Assembly (NCBI GenBank): GCA_019117065.1
Contig: DXAK01000003.1
Coordinates: forward strand, 1-60,356
Reading direction: 5' to 3'
Origin: Candidatus Mediterraneibacter pullicola
Lineage (GTDB): Bacteria > Bacillota > Clostridia > Lachnospirales > Lachnospiraceae
Length of the DNA: 60,356 nt
Shown: piece after piece, positions 18,381 through 27,042 of the stretch
How positions within the stretch are numbered: position 1 is the stretch's first letter
How the letters are laid out: each line of letters begins with the position of its first letter
Position numbers and translations under genes: made by a program
Notes under the pieces: model-generated
Seen by the model: the letters and a program-made list of their open reading frames with translations, nothing else
What the model was told of the DNA's origin: nothing
Databases searched by the model: none

Positions 18381-18436
18381 ACTGTCTCCCTTCTGAATAA
18401 TATATTTTCAATATATCTTTCCCTTTCCTTCCCTGC

Positions 18437-19285
18437 TTATTTCAGCGCAAGGAACGCACACAGATTGCCTCTCTTATCTCCCTGAACCCGGTGGGAATAA
18501 AGAATCCGGCTGTTGCAGCGGGTGCATACATTAGTCACTGCGATGTGTTCTGGCAGAATCCCTGCTTCTTGGAATACCTCTTCGTTTGTCTTCCACAAGT
18601 CGAGCTGGTATTTCCCGTTTCCCTTTTCATAAAAGAGAGACTCCCAGAGCGCTTCGTCAAAAACCTCTTTCACTTTGTCTATCACATCTTGGCTCACCTC
18701 ATAACAGTCTGAGCAGATGGAAGGTCCCACACAGGCAAGGATGTCCGCCGGGTCCGAGCCAAAACTCTCCGTCATAAGTTCCACTGTCTTTTTCCCGATC
18801 TTTCCCACTGTTCCCCTCCAGCCAGAATGGCTTAGGCCGATTGCTTTTCTCACGGGATCCACAAAATAAAGAGGAACGCAGTCCGCATAGGAAGTCACAA
18901 GACAGATCCCTCTCACATTTGTAATCAGACCGTCTATATCTGTATAATCCCTGTCTCTGACAATTCCCTTCCCACGGTCTTCCTCTGTGACAACACGTAC
19001 ATTTGTCGTGTGAGTCTGTTTTGACATCACCATATCTTCCACCTGTACGCCGATCGCTTCTCCAATCCGGCGAAAATTCTCCCGCACAGCTTCTGGGTCA
19101 TCCCCTCTGTCAAAACTTAAGTTCAGGGATTTATAATATCCCCCGCTGACTCCGCCAAGGCAGGTAGAGAATCCATGTTTCACAATCCCTGTGTCCCGCA
19201 GCATCGGGTACTCCAGATAAGGCACCTCACCGCCAGCCTCGTCGAAAATATGCTCTCTGTTTTTATAAACCAAGCCTAAATCCAT
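18437..19285 (-). CDS. pgeF: Peptidoglycan editing factor / purine nucleoside phosphorylase (multicopper-oxidase-like)
   Basis: This 282-residue YfiH/YlmD family protein has hallmarks KHGFSTCLGGVS, SKQTHT, TSYADCVPL, SHSGWRGT and GPSICSDCYEVS, the metal-ligand His and Cys residues of the family. Members cleave purine nucleosides and are reported to edit cell-wall precursors. ATG 19285 (after GAGGG at 8 nt) was chosen over an upstream ATG at 19306 that lacks a ribosome binding site and overlaps yraN. It is the last gene of the translation/secretion operon. Confidence 0.9.
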   Translation of the reverse strand: MDLGLVYKNREHIFDEAGGEVPYLEYPMLRDTGIVKHGFSTCLGGVSGGYYKSLNLSFDRGDDPEAVRENFRRIGEAIGVQVEDMVMSKQTHTTNVRVVTEEDRGKGIVRDRDYTDIDGLITNVRGICLVTSYADCVPLYFVDPVRKAIGLSHSGWRGTVGKIGKKTVELMTESFGSDPADILACVGPSICSDCYEVSQDVIDKVKEVFDEALWESLFYEKGNGKYQLDLWKTNEEVFQEAGILPEHIAVTNVCTRCNSRILYSHRVQGDKRGNLCAFLALK

Positions 19286-19289
19286 CTGC

Positions 19290-19640
19290 TCATCCCTCAA
19301 ACGCATTTTTAATATGTGTCATTTTACCGCCATCTATCCCAATCACATCAAACCGGCAAGGCACATCCTGCATCCTGTGCTCTGTCAGATATTGCATAGC
19401 ACAACGGAAAATGATCCGCTGTTTTCTGATGTTCACCGCCTCAAGCGGGTTTCCCTTCCCGCTGTCCGCACGGTACTTTACCTCGCAGAACACAAGACAG
19501 TCTCCGTCTTTCGCGATCAGATCAATCTCCCCTGCCCGGCATCTATAATTGTATTCTAGCACAATATAGCCGAACTGTTCCAGATAATATCCAGCCGCCT
19601 GCTCATAATCTGCGCCAACCTGTCTGTGATTTTTCCTCAT
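19290..19640 (-). CDS. yraN: UPF0102 family protein YraN (nuclease-fold)
   Basis: This 116-residue protein has the family pattern GADYEQAAGYYL, then CRAGEIDLIAKD and LVFCEVKYR, the Glu-Asp-Glu-Lys positions of a restriction-endonuclease-like fold (about residues 36-56). The exact role is unknown. GGAGGAG precedes the ATG. It lies between rnhB (23 bp) and pgeF (4 bp). Confidence 0.9.
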   Translation of the reverse strand: MRKNHRQVGADYEQAAGYYLEQFGYIVLEYNYRCRAGEIDLIAKDGDCLVFCEVKYRADSGKGNPLEAVNIRKQRIIFRCAMQYLTEHRMQDVPCRFDVIGIDGGKMTHIKNAFEG

Positions 19641-19663
19641 AGCCGAGCTCCTCCTAAGCGGTA

Positions 19664-20422
19664 TTAAATAATATTTTTGATAAATGACTGTCTGTGTATG
19701 GGGGAAGGCCCCAGCCGGCGGATAGCGGCGATATGCTCCTGCGAACCGTAACCCTTATGCTGCGCGAAACCATATCCATGCAAGATCTCATCATACTGCA
19801 CCATGAGCCGGTCTCTTGTTACTTTGGCGATAATGCTCGCCGCAGCGATGGATACACTTTTTGCATCCCCTTTGATAATCGGTACCTGAAGAATATCAAC
19901 CTCTGGTATGGTGACCGCGTCATTTAACAGGATATCCGGCCGCACATGAAGTTTTGATATAGCTTCTCTCATAGCCTCGTATGTAGCCTGAAGAACATTG
20001 ATCTTGTCAATCCGAGCCGGGGACGCCATCCCGACTCCCACAGCAACCGCTTTCTCCATAATCTCATCATAGAGTGCTTCCCTCTTTACCGGGGAAAGTT
20101 TTTTGGAATCGTTAAGATACAGGATCTCGCAGTCCTTAGGCAGTATCACTGCTCCTGCAACCACCGGTCCTGCAAGGGGTCCCCTTCCAGCCTCGTCTAT
20201 CCCGCATATAAAGCGGCAATCTGCATATTTCCTCTCGAAACTTTTCATAACCAAAAGGCGCTCCCTCTCTACCCGGAGCGCCTCTTCTTTTTTACGGTAC
20301 CCGTCGAGTAGCCTGCGGACCCCCACCCGCTCATCAGACGCATACTCCTCAAACATCGCCTTTCTCCGCGATGAGTCTGCCTGTTCAAATTCCCGTTTTA
20401 TCTCTGCGATACTTTTACTCAT
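19664..20422 (-). CDS. rnhB: Ribonuclease HII
   Basis: This 252-residue enzyme nicks RNA in RNA-DNA hybrids and at misincorporated ribonucleotides. The catalytic D76-E77 lie in CGIDEAGRGPLAGP. Further acidic residues occur in NDSKKL, LLNDAV and IKGDAKS. The N-terminal 65 residues are a charged helical extension often seen in Firmicutes RNase HII. Its start overlaps the lepB stop by 8 bp. Confidence 0.95.
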   Translation of the reverse strand: MSKSIAEIKREFEQADSSRRKAMFEEYASDERVGVRRLLDGYRKKEEALRVERERLLVMKSFERKYADCRFICGIDEAGRGPLAGPVVAGAVILPKDCEILYLNDSKKLSPVKREALYDEIMEKAVAVGVGMASPARIDKINVLQATYEAMREAISKLHVRPDILLNDAVTIPEVDILQVPIIKGDAKSVSIAAASIIAKVTRDRLMVQYDEILHGYGFAQHKGYGSQEHIAAIRRLGPSPIHRQSFIKNII

Positions 20423-20951
20423 GTTTTATCACCCCAAAATCACTTAAAGGCCAGATTCTTACCCAAGCGCGGCCGAGAATCTCATTTCTGTGGATCACTC
20501 CCACGCTCACTGTACGGCTGTCCTGACTGTTGTTTCGGTTATCTCCCAGCACAAAATATTCATCCTCCCCGAGAGTAACCGGTTCAGCCGCAATCCCCGG
20601 CTTCTCCATGATCTCATTCCCATAATGCTCATCAAGCTGTATTCCGTTTATGTATACATAACCATCCACAATCTGTACGGTCTCACCCGGCAGTCCGATG
20701 ATACGCTTGATATAATAAGTATTCTCCTCTAAACGATAAGGAAATACAACAATATCATAACGCTCCGGATCTCTGAAACGGTAGGAAATCTTATCCACAA
20801 TGAGATGATCCCCGTCAGAGAGCGTCGTTTCCATAGACTCCCCGCTGACCTGAGTCCTCTGTCCCACGAAAGTGACCACCAGATAAGTCGCCGCCACAAC
20901 CACAGCGATCATAGCAAGCCAAGCTAGCAGCTCTTTTATTATGCCTTTCAT
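20415..20951 (-). CDS. lepB: Signal peptidase I (first of two)
   Basis: This 178-residue enzyme is membrane-anchored by one N-terminal TM helix (about 8-30). It has catalytic Ser39 in the SGESM box and general base Lys82 in YYIKRIIGLPGE. The box E motif GDNRNNSQDSR is intact. It removes signal peptides from secreted proteins. A second signal peptidase gene lies upstream of rbgA in the same operon. The two differ mainly in their N-terminal regions. Confidence 0.93.
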   Translation of the reverse strand: MKGIIKELLAWLAMIAVVVAATYLVVTFVGQRTQVSGESMETTLSDGDHLIVDKISYRFRDPERYDIVVFPYRLEENTYYIKRIIGLPGETVQIVDGYVYINGIQLDEHYGNEIMEKPGIAAEPVTLGEDEYFVLGDNRNNSQDSRTVSVGVIHRNEILGRAWVRIWPLSDFGVIKHE

Positions 20952-20978
20952 GAAATGCCCCTTCCTATGTCTGTCATT

Positions 20979-21818
20979 TTACGGTCTTTCCAGCGTAATG
21001 CGGCCCAGTCTCCCGCTTCGGAAATCATCCAGCAAGATCGCAGCCGCCTTCCCGGTGTCAAGCTCGCTGCCACGGACAAGACAATGCCTGCTCTCGGCAA
21101 TATCCCGCAGGCACCCATATATGTCTTCCACGGCCAAAATATCGTACTTCTCTTCTAGCACGCCCGGATAAACACTCTTCATAAATTTTACAAGCTCTGC
21201 CGCCAGCTCCTCCGTTTGGAGTATCTCATCCTTAATAGAGCCGATAAACGCCAGTTTCAGACCTACCTCCTGATCCTCAAACTTCGGCCAGAGAATCCCC
21301 GGTGTATCCAAAAGCTCCACATTCTTATTGAGCCGGATCCACTGTTTTCCCTTTGTCACTCCCGGTTTATTTCCAGTCTTTGCGCACGCTTTTCCAGCCA
21401 GTGCATTGATAAACGTAGACTTTCCTACATTGGGGATGCCTGCGACCATCGCGCGGACAGGACGGTTTAAGATGCCTCGTTTTCTGTCTCTCTCTGTCTT
21501 TTCCCTGCATGCCTCCTGAATAACAGACTGGATGGATTTGATCCCTCCGCCCTTTTTCGAATTGACTTTTACCGCAGAATATCCCTTCTCTTTAAAATAA
21601 CTGATCCACTCATCATTGAGCGCGTCCTCTGCCAGATCCGCCTTATTCAGCAGAATGAGCCGCGCCTTGTTTTTCCCAAGTTCGTCGATATCCGGATTCC
21701 TGCTGCTAAGAGGGATCCTCGCATCCACCAATTCAATGATCAGATCGATCAGTTTAATATTTTCCTGCATCATCCGGCGTGCCTTTGTCATATGCCCCGG
21801 ATACCATTGAAAATGCAT
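20979..21818 (-). CDS. rbgA: Ribosome biogenesis GTPase RbgA (YlqF)
   Basis: This 279-residue circularly permuted GTPase needed for late 50S assembly shows motif order G4 (NKAD), G1 (GIPNVGKST) and G3 (DTPG). It starts with the family opening MHFQWYPGHM. ATG 21818 follows GGAGG. It sits between the two signal peptidase genes. Confidence 0.95.
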   Translation of the reverse strand: MHFQWYPGHMTKARRMMQENIKLIDLIIELVDARIPLSSRNPDIDELGKNKARLILLNKADLAEDALNDEWISYFKEKGYSAVKVNSKKGGGIKSIQSVIQEACREKTERDRKRGILNRPVRAMVAGIPNVGKSTFINALAGKACAKTGNKPGVTKGKQWIRLNKNVELLDTPGILWPKFEDQEVGLKLAFIGSIKDEILQTEELAAELVKFMKSVYPGVLEEKYDILAVEDIYGCLRDIAESRHCLVRGSELDTGKAAAILLDDFRSGRLGRITLERP

Positions 21819-21835
21819 TTTGTTCCTCCCTATTC

Positions 21836-22498
21836 TCAGATAAATCCCATATCTTCCCACGGCCCGGCGATAAACCACGCCTTTCCGTAAATATCGTCCT
21901 CCTTGATATTTCCCACGCCGGGAACACGGCTGTCATCGCTGGCAGTATGGTTGTCACCTATGACAAAATATTCATCGGCTGACAGTTCCACCGGCTCTTC
22001 TGCCAGCCCTGCGTATGCGATGTCAGACGCACTTACGTCTTTCGTCAGTTCTTCCCCGTCGATCAGAATCTTTCCTTCTTTGATCTGCACAGTTTCCCCT
22101 GGCAGTCCCACAATCCTCTTTACGGAATAATGCGTGTCCCCGCTCTGAGAAAAGACAATAATATCCCCTCTTGACGGTTTTACAAACCGGTAAACAAGAC
22201 GGTTGACAAGAGTCACGTCCCCGTTTCTAAGAGCCGGCGCCATAGAATCTCCCGCCACGCTCACCCGCTGGCCAAACGCAGCCACCAGAAACACAGCCGC
22301 CATACAGACAATCAAGATCTCCACACTCCACAAAACCAAACTTTTTATCCCTGTAGGGCTGTATAGCTTCTCCTTTGCAAAGTGCAGCTTTTCACTTTTA
22401 TCTTCAAACCGCAGCCCTCTGCGGGCAGCTCTGCTCTTTTGCGCGCGCAGTCCGGTCGATGATCTCCTGCGCTTTTTCCGAAAATCCAACCCCCGCAT
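21836..22498 (-). CDS. lepB: Signal peptidase I (second)
   Basis: This 220-residue signal peptidase has a long basic cytoplasmic N-tail (about residues 1-50, many Arg and Lys), a single TM helix (about 51-75), catalytic Ser85 in the AGDSM box and Lys127 in YSVKRIVGLPGE. The box E motif is GDNHTASDDSR. ATG 22498 follows GGAGGAGG. The tail distinguishes it from the other copy. Confidence 0.92.
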   Translation of the reverse strand: MRGLDFRKKRRRSSTGLRAQKSRAARRGLRFEDKSEKLHFAKEKLYSPTGIKSLVLWSVEILIVCMAAVFLVAAFGQRVSVAGDSMAPALRNGDVTLVNRLVYRFVKPSRGDIIVFSQSGDTHYSVKRIVGLPGETVQIKEGKILIDGEELTKDVSASDIAYAGLAEEPVELSADEYFVIGDNHTASDDSRVPGVGNIKEDDIYGKAWFIAGPWEDMGFI

Positions 22499-22577
22499 CT
22501 TTCCTCCTCCAAAGGACTTTCTTATAGAAGAATAAAAGGGACAATACACAGCTCTGTAATTGTCCCTCTCATAGTTA

Positions 22578-22925
22578 CTATTTTACTAATTCTTTTACCT
22601 TTGCAGCCTTGCCGACACGTTTTCTCAAGTAGTTCAGTTTCGCCCTTCTTACTTTACCTCTGCGGACAACCTCTACCTTTTCAACATGCGGAGAGTGAAG
22701 CGGCCATGTCTTCTCAACACCGATTCCATTGGATGTCTTTCTCACAGTGAAAGTCTCTCTTGCGCCGCCGCCCTGTCTCTTGAGGACTGTTCCCTCAAAG
22801 ACCTGAATTCTCTCGCGGTTTCCCTCTTTAATCTTAGCGTATACCTTTACTGTATCACCAACATTAAATTTCGGTGCCTGCTCTTTTAACTGCTCAGCTT
22901 CGATCTTCTTAATGATCTCGTTCAT
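22578..22925 (-). CDS. rplS: 50S ribosomal protein L19
   Basis: This 115-residue L19 has normal length and sequence, with the family core [16 protein letters not shown] and [14 protein letters not shown]. It is preceded by a GGAGG site, by a 150-bp gap with its own promoter, and by a region where Firmicutes often carry an L19 autoregulatory leader. Confidence 0.97.
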   Translation of the reverse strand: MNEIIKKIEAEQLKEQAPKFNVGDTVKVYAKIKEGNRERIQVFEGTVLKRQGGGARETFTVRKTSNGIGVEKTWPLHSPHVEKVEVVRRGKVRRAKLNYLRKRVGKAAKVKELVK

Positions 22926-23035
22926 TTTGTGTGACCTCCTTCATATTTGACGTTCTTAACACATTTTGTGCCAGAGGACCATCGCTCTTCTTTTCACAAC
23001 TGTTGTAGTTTACCATACTTCTATAGAATTTGCAA
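22926..23035 (-). promoter_or_regulatory. rplS promoter and leader
   Basis: On the minus strand TTGCAA (23030-23035) and TAAACT (23007-23012) are 17 bp apart, giving a leader of about 75 nt to rplS. An L19 autoregulatory leader is known in related bacteria. I cannot confirm its fold here. Confidence 0.5.
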
Positions 23036-23075
23036 GGATTTTTTCATTTTTGCAAGTAGCAGATGAATAAAACCT

Positions 23076-23837
23076 TCACTCTTGATGTCTGGATATTTTA
23101 TCATCCAGATAATCTTTAAGCCATTGCTTTTCCTTTTCTGTCAGTTCACATTTCTCAAACAGATCCGATCGTCTCTCATATGTCCTGATAATAGACTGCT
23201 CTCTGCGCCACTTCTCAATATTGGCATGATGTCCGGACAGAAGCACCGATGGAACTTTCTTCCCATGCCATTCCTCTGGTCTGGAATACTGCGGATATTC
23301 CAGAAGATTGTCTTGAAAGGACTCAAACTCCGCAGACACGTCATTGTGAAGCACACCGGGAACAAGACGGGAGAGGGCGTCCACCATAACCATGGCAGGG
23401 AGCTCTCCCCCCGTAAGCACATAGTCTCCAATGGACACATAGTCTGTCACGATCTCCTCCAGAACACGCTCATCGATCCCTTCATAATGACCGCAGAGCA
23501 GGATCAGGTCTTCCTCCTGAGACAGTTCTTCTGCCATCTTCTGGTCAAACACATTCCCCTGCGGAGAAAGATAGACCACGCGGGGCTTTTCCCCTTGCTT
23601 CCGAATTCTCTCCGCCACGGCCTCATACGCAAGGTATACCGGTTCTGCCTGCATGAGCATCCCTGCCCCTCCGCCGTAGGGATAATCATCCACACTTTGA
23701 TGCTTATTGAAAGCGTAATCCCGGATATTCACCGCTTCAATGGAGAGCAGCCCCGCATTTACCGCTCTGCCGATAATACTCGTATTCAGCCCGTTCATAA
23801 CCATGTCGGGAAATAATGTAAGTATATGAAAATTCAT
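23076..23837 (-). CDS. trmD: tRNA (guanine-N1)-methyltransferase TrmD
   Basis: This 253-residue SPOUT methyltransferase makes m1G37 in tRNAs. The FHILTLFPDM opening and the knot motif SIGDYVLTGGELP with LCGHYEGIDERV are present. It lies 58 bp downstream of rimM. The rplS promoter begins just after it, so rplS can also be expressed separately. Confidence 0.96.
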   Translation of the reverse strand: MNFHILTLFPDMVMNGLNTSIIGRAVNAGLLSIEAVNIRDYAFNKHQSVDDYPYGGGAGMLMQAEPVYLAYEAVAERIRKQGEKPRVVYLSPQGNVFDQKMAEELSQEEDLILLCGHYEGIDERVLEEIVTDYVSIGDYVLTGGELPAMVMVDALSRLVPGVLHNDVSAEFESFQDNLLEYPQYSRPEEWHGKKVPSVLLSGHHANIEKWRREQSIIRTYERRSDLFEKCELTEKEKQWLKDYLDDKISRHQE

Positions 23838-23895
23838 GTTGTATTCTCCTTTTGCAAGAGGTGGCCGTATTTTGTGGCAAAACCGTTCTCCTGCT

Positions 23896-24399
23896 TTATA
23901 TCAGCCCGTCCATCAAATGGATCTTCATCTTTCTGCCCTCGATATCCACGTCAAGAATACATTGTTTGATCGCCGGAATGAGGACTTCGCCATGCCTGTC
24001 TGAATCAATGATATACACTTCGTTTGCGCCGGTTTCCATGACATCCTTCAAGACACCCAACCTTCCCTCTTCCGTAAATACTTCCATACCGATGAGATCT
24101 GCAATATAATACTCGTCTTTCCCGAGAGCCACCGCGTCCTCTCTCGGAACAAGCAGGCTCTTCCCCTTATATATCTCAATATCATTTATATTGTCAATAC
24201 CCTTGAACTTTACAATCACAAACTGCTTGAAAAACTTCACAGACTGAACCTCTAATTCAAGCTGTTCCTTTCCTGTGTCCAAAAGTACTTTTTTCAGTTT
24301 TTTAAACCGGGCTGCATCGTCCGTTGTCGGAAACACCTTCACTTCGCCCCGTATCCCATGTGTGGAAGAGATCACTCCCACCTGAAGAAACTGTTCCAT
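23896..24399 (-). CDS. rimM: 16S rRNA processing protein RimM
   Basis: This 167-residue 30S maturation factor has the N-terminal [18 protein letters not shown]imM barrel and a C-terminal PRC domain with [10 protein letters not shown] and [17 protein letters not shown] 24399 (AAGGGA at 8 nt) was chosen over an upstream ATG at 24417 that lies inside the terminator-like tail. Confidence 0.94.
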   Translation of the reverse strand: MEQFLQVGVISSTHGIRGEVKVFPTTDDAARFKKLKKVLLDTGKEQLELEVQSVKFFKQFVIVKFKGIDNINDIEIYKGKSLLVPREDAVALGKDEYYIADLIGMEVFTEEGRLGVLKDVMETGANEVYIIDSDRHGEVLIPAIKQCILDVDIEGRKMKIHLMDGLI

Positions 24400-24414
24400 G
24401 TCTCTGATCCCTTT

Positions 24415-24450
24415 CATGAAAAAGAAAGGGGCAGATCCTCCTGCCCCTTT
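24415..24450 (-). terminator. Terminator-like hairpin directly before rimM
   Basis: AAAGGGGCAG and CTGCCCCTTT arms (24425-24434, 24441-24450) form a 10-bp stem. On the minus strand it is followed by CTTTCTTTTT. It ends about 15 nt before the rimM start, inside a conserved operon, so it would cause partial termination or attenuation. Confidence 0.7.
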
Positions 24451-24464
24451 ATGGTTTTTCCTTC

Positions 24465-24515
24465 CAGTTCAGCTCGCGCGAGTATGCAAGCATCCTATCG
24501 TGCATGACTGAACTG
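24465..24515 (-). repeat. Mini derivative of the CAGTTCAG structured repeat
   Basis: This 51-bp element has perfect CAGTTCAG/CTGAACTG ends. In minus orientation its first 16 bases match the first 16 of the copy at 26873. It keeps an inner ATGC-TT-GCAT hairpin and a GCGAG end but lacks the middle of the full element. Confidence 0.65.
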
Positions 24516-24518
24516 CCG

Positions 24519-24746
24519 CTATACGATATCGACAACCACTCTTTTGTCTTCTTTTGCCGCAGCCGCCTTCACAACGGAACGAATCGCTTTCGCGATGCGG
24601 CCCTGTTTGCCGATGACCTTCCCCATGTCGCCGTCTGCGACATGAAGTTCAAGCACTGTAGTCCTTCCCTCTTTTTTCTCATTCACTGAGACTTCATCTG
24701 GATGATCCACCAGCGCCTTTGCAATTACTTCAACTAATTCTTTCAT
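24519..24746 (-). CDS. khpA: KH-domain RNA-binding protein KhpA (YlqC)
   Basis: This 75-residue single KH domain has the RNA-binding GKVIGKQGR loop (GxxG) at about residues 42-50. KhpA usually partners with KhpB (Jag) to bind many transcripts and influence cell size. Here it lies between rpsP and rimM as in most Firmicutes. Confidence 0.94.
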   Translation of the reverse strand: MKELVEVIAKALVDHPDEVSVNEKKEGRTTVLELHVADGDMGKVIGKQGRIAKAIRSVVKAAAAKEDKRVVVDIV

Positions 24747-24771
24747 TTACGCGCACCTCCGCGGAAATATC

Positions 24772-25017
24772 TTATTTCTCGATTCCTGCGATCTTGAAGA
24801 TCTTTCCTACAACCTCTGTCGGCTGTGCACCGTTGTTCAACCATTTTTTAGCCGCTTCCTCGTCAACTTTGATTGCGCTCGGCTCACAATTCGGATCGTA
24901 TGTTCCGATCTCCTCAATGAATCTTCCGTCTCTTGGGGATCTTGAATCAGCTACCACAATTCTATAAAAAGGAGCTTTCTTCTGTCCCATTCTTCTTAAT
25001 CTGATCTTTACTGCCAT
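24772..25017 (-). CDS. rpsP: 30S ribosomal protein S16
   Basis: This 81-residue S16 has the family start [20 protein letters not shown] region and the [11 protein letters not shown] motif. ATG 25017, after GAGGTG at 6-7 nt, is preferred over ATG 25026. It is in the same operon as ffh and khpA. Confidence 0.97.
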   Translation of the reverse strand: MAVKIRLRRMGQKKAPFYRIVVADSRSPRDGRFIEEIGTYDPNCEPSAIKVDEEAAKKWLNNGAQPTEVVGKIFKIAGIEK

Positions 25018-25103
25018 TTTTGTCACCTCTGTTTTTAATTTTTTCTTGGTTCTCTTACCGCCAAAGCAGACGAAAGTCCGCTGCCTTTAGCATAATCTAT
25101 GTG

Positions 25104-26465
25104 TCAAAAGGGAAGTCTGAACTTGCCCTTCTTGCCACCTCTGCCGCCCATCATTCCCGGAAGTTTCTTCATCATCTTCCGCGATTCATTGAACTGCTTT
25201 ACCATCCGGTTCACCTCGGCGATATCCACGCCTGCGCCTCTTGCGATACGGTGTTTTCTAGATGGATTCAAAAGATCCGGGTTCTGTCTCTCTTCCGGGG
25301 TCATAGAATGGATCATTGCCTCCATTCTTGCCATCCGTTTTTCATTTTCCTCAGAATCCAAATCCGGCATCTTTCCTCTGGTGCCAAGTCCTCCCATTCC
25401 GGGAAGCATACTCATGATTCCGGACAGACCGCCCATCTTGCGCATCTGCTCCATACTCACCAGATAGTCGTCAAAGTCAAACTGAGCTTTTTTCATCTTA
25501 TCAGCCATCTGCATGGCCTTCTCCTCGTCCAGTTCAGCGCCCGCTTTTTCAATCAGGCTTAAGACGTCTCCCATTCCAAGGATACGGGACGCCATTCTAT
25601 CTGGATAGAACTGCTCTAAGTCAGACAGCTTTTCCCCCATGCCGACATAGAGGATCGGCCTTCCTGTCACCGCCTTAATAGACAGCGCCGCACCGCCTCT
25701 CGTATCACCGTCCAGCTTCGTGACGATAACTCCGTCGATGCCGATCTTTTCGTTAAACGATCCTGCGACGTTCACTGCATCCTGTCCCGTCATAGCATCT
25801 ACCACGAGGATCGTCTGGTGCACCTCCACCGCGTCTTTGATTTCCTGAAGTTCTGCCATCATATCCTCATCAATGTGCAGCCTTCCCGCTGTGTCGAGAA
25901 TCACAAGGTTATTGCCATTCTTTTCTGCATGTTTAAGCGCGGCCTTCGCAATGTCCGCAGGGCGAGCCTTATCTCCCATGGAGAACACTTCCACCCCCTG
26001 CTTTTCACCGTTTATCTGCAATTGTTTAATAGCCGCAGGGCGGTATACATCACACGCCACTAACAGCGGCTTCTTTCCCTTTAGCTTGAACTTTCCCGCC
26101 AGCTTTGCCGTGGTAGTTGTCTTACCGGCACCTTGAAGGCCAGCCATCATGATAACAGTCACAGCGCTGCCCGGCTGGAGCTTAATCTCTGTCGTCTCGG
26201 AACCCATCAGCTTTATCAGCTCTTCATTTACGATCTTAATGACCATCTGCCCGGGATTCAGCCCGTTCATTACGTCCTGACCAACTGCGCGTTCCTGAAC
26301 ATCCTTGATAAAGCCTTTCACAACCTTAAAGTTCACGTCCGCTTCAAGAAGGGCCATCCGGACTTCCCGCAGCGCGGTTTTTACGTCGTCCTCCGTAAGT
26401 CTTCCCTTGCTACGCAGGTTCCTGAATACATTTTGAAGTTTCTCCGTTAAGCTGTCAAATGCCAT
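25104..26465 (-). CDS. ffh: Signal recognition particle protein Ffh
   Basis: This 453-residue SRP54 GTPase has an N-domain helical bundle, a G-domain with P-loop GLQGAGKTTTTAKLA (about 108-122), DTAGR and TKLDGD motifs, and a Met-rich M-domain ending in a Gly/Lys-rich tail. It binds 4.5S/6S RNA and signal sequences for membrane targeting. ATG 26465 follows GAGGAG lying inside the end of ylxM, so the two are coupled. Confidence 0.97.
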   Translation of the reverse strand: MAFDSLTEKLQNVFRNLRSKGRLTEDDVKTALREVRMALLEADVNFKVVKGFIKDVQERAVGQDVMNGLNPGQMVIKIVNEELIKLMGSETTEIKLQPGSAVTVIMMAGLQGAGKTTTTAKLAGKFKLKGKKPLLVACDVYRPAAIKQLQINGEKQGVEVFSMGDKARPADIAKAALKHAEKNGNNLVILDTAGRLHIDEDMMAELQEIKDAVEVHQTILVVDAMTGQDAVNVAGSFNEKIGIDGVIVTKLDGDTRGGAALSIKAVTGRPILYVGMGEKLSDLEQFYPDRMASRILGMGDVLSLIEKAGAELDEEKAMQMADKMKKAQFDFDDYLVSMEQMRKMGGLSGIMSMLPGMGGLGTRGKMPDLDSEENEKRMARMEAMIHSMTPEERQNPDLLNPSRKHRIARGAGVDIAEVNRMVKQFNESRKMMKKLPGMMGGRGGKKGKFRLPF

Positions 26466-26466
26466 T

Positions 26467-26817
26467 CTATAACTCCTCAATGATCGTGGCTGATATGCCG
26501 CGGATCTCTTTTATGATCTCTTCCGGGTCCTGATCCTTCTCTTCCCATCTCTGAAGAATTCTGTCAATCTCACCGACCTTCTCCTTCACCGCAAGGAAAC
26601 GCGCCACGAGATGAAGCTTCGCCTCATATCCCTCCAGCGCCTTCTGACACCGTCTGACAAGGTCATGCACCCCCTGACGGCTGATGCCCTCACCTTCCGC
26701 GATCTCACTCAGAGAAAGGTCGTCAAGGACAAACTGCTCGTAGATCTCCTTCTGGTGAGGAGTAAGCAATTCCCCGTAAAAATCATACAATAATGCCTGC
26801 TCTAAAATCTTATCCAT
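26467..26817 (-). CDS. ylxM: YlxM/p13 family helix-turn-helix protein
   Basis: This 116-residue protein has a sigma-70-region-4-like helix-turn-helix (LSLSEIAEGEGISRQGVHDLVRR region, about 34-57) followed by a coiled segment. YlxM is reported to associate with SRP. ATG 26817 follows AAAGGTGAC. It is the first gene of the operon, directly behind a strong promoter. Confidence 0.92.
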   Translation of the reverse strand: MDKILEQALLYDFYGELLTPHQKEIYEQFVLDDLSLSEIAEGEGISRQGVHDLVRRCQKALEGYEAKLHLVARFLAVKEKVGEIDRILQRWEEKDQDPEEIIKEIRGISATIIEEL

Positions 26818-26833
26818 TGCTGTCACCTTTGCT

Positions 26834-26862
26834 ATCATACACGAACCCAACCAAGGTGTCAA
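26834..26862 (-). promoter_or_regulatory. Promoter of the ylxM-ffh operon
   Basis: TTGACA (26857-26862) and TATGAT (26834-26839) are 17 bp apart on the minus strand. The expected start falls only about 10 nt before the ylxM ATG, giving an unusually short leader. Confidence 0.75.
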
Positions 26863-26872
26863 GTATTTTTTC

Positions 26873-27034
26873 TTTACAGTTCAGTCATGCACCAGCTGCG
26901 AATACAGATTGTGCTTGCACAAATCTGTAAGCGGATGTGTGCATGTACGGAGCGCATGCTTATGAGTAAAACAGTGGCGCAGCCACAGTTAGCACGGAGT
27001 GCGGTTTTACGAATGGCGCTCCCTGAACTGTAAA
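26873..27034 (+). repeat. CAGTTCAG structured repeat, copy 1 (full length)
   Basis: This 162-bp element is bounded by a perfect 12-bp inverted repeat, TTTACAGTTCAG/CTGAACTGTAAA. Inside, in order, are hairpin 1 (26903-26929), hairpin 2 (about 26937-26959), and a branched unit. In the unit GTAAAAC/GTTTTAC (26966-26972, 27004-27010) encloses two hairpins, GTGGC-GCA-GCCAC (26974-26986) and GCAC-GGA-GTGC (26992-27002). It lies between the ylxM promoter and the protease gene. Confidence 0.85.
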
Positions 27035-27042
27035 ATCTCTAC

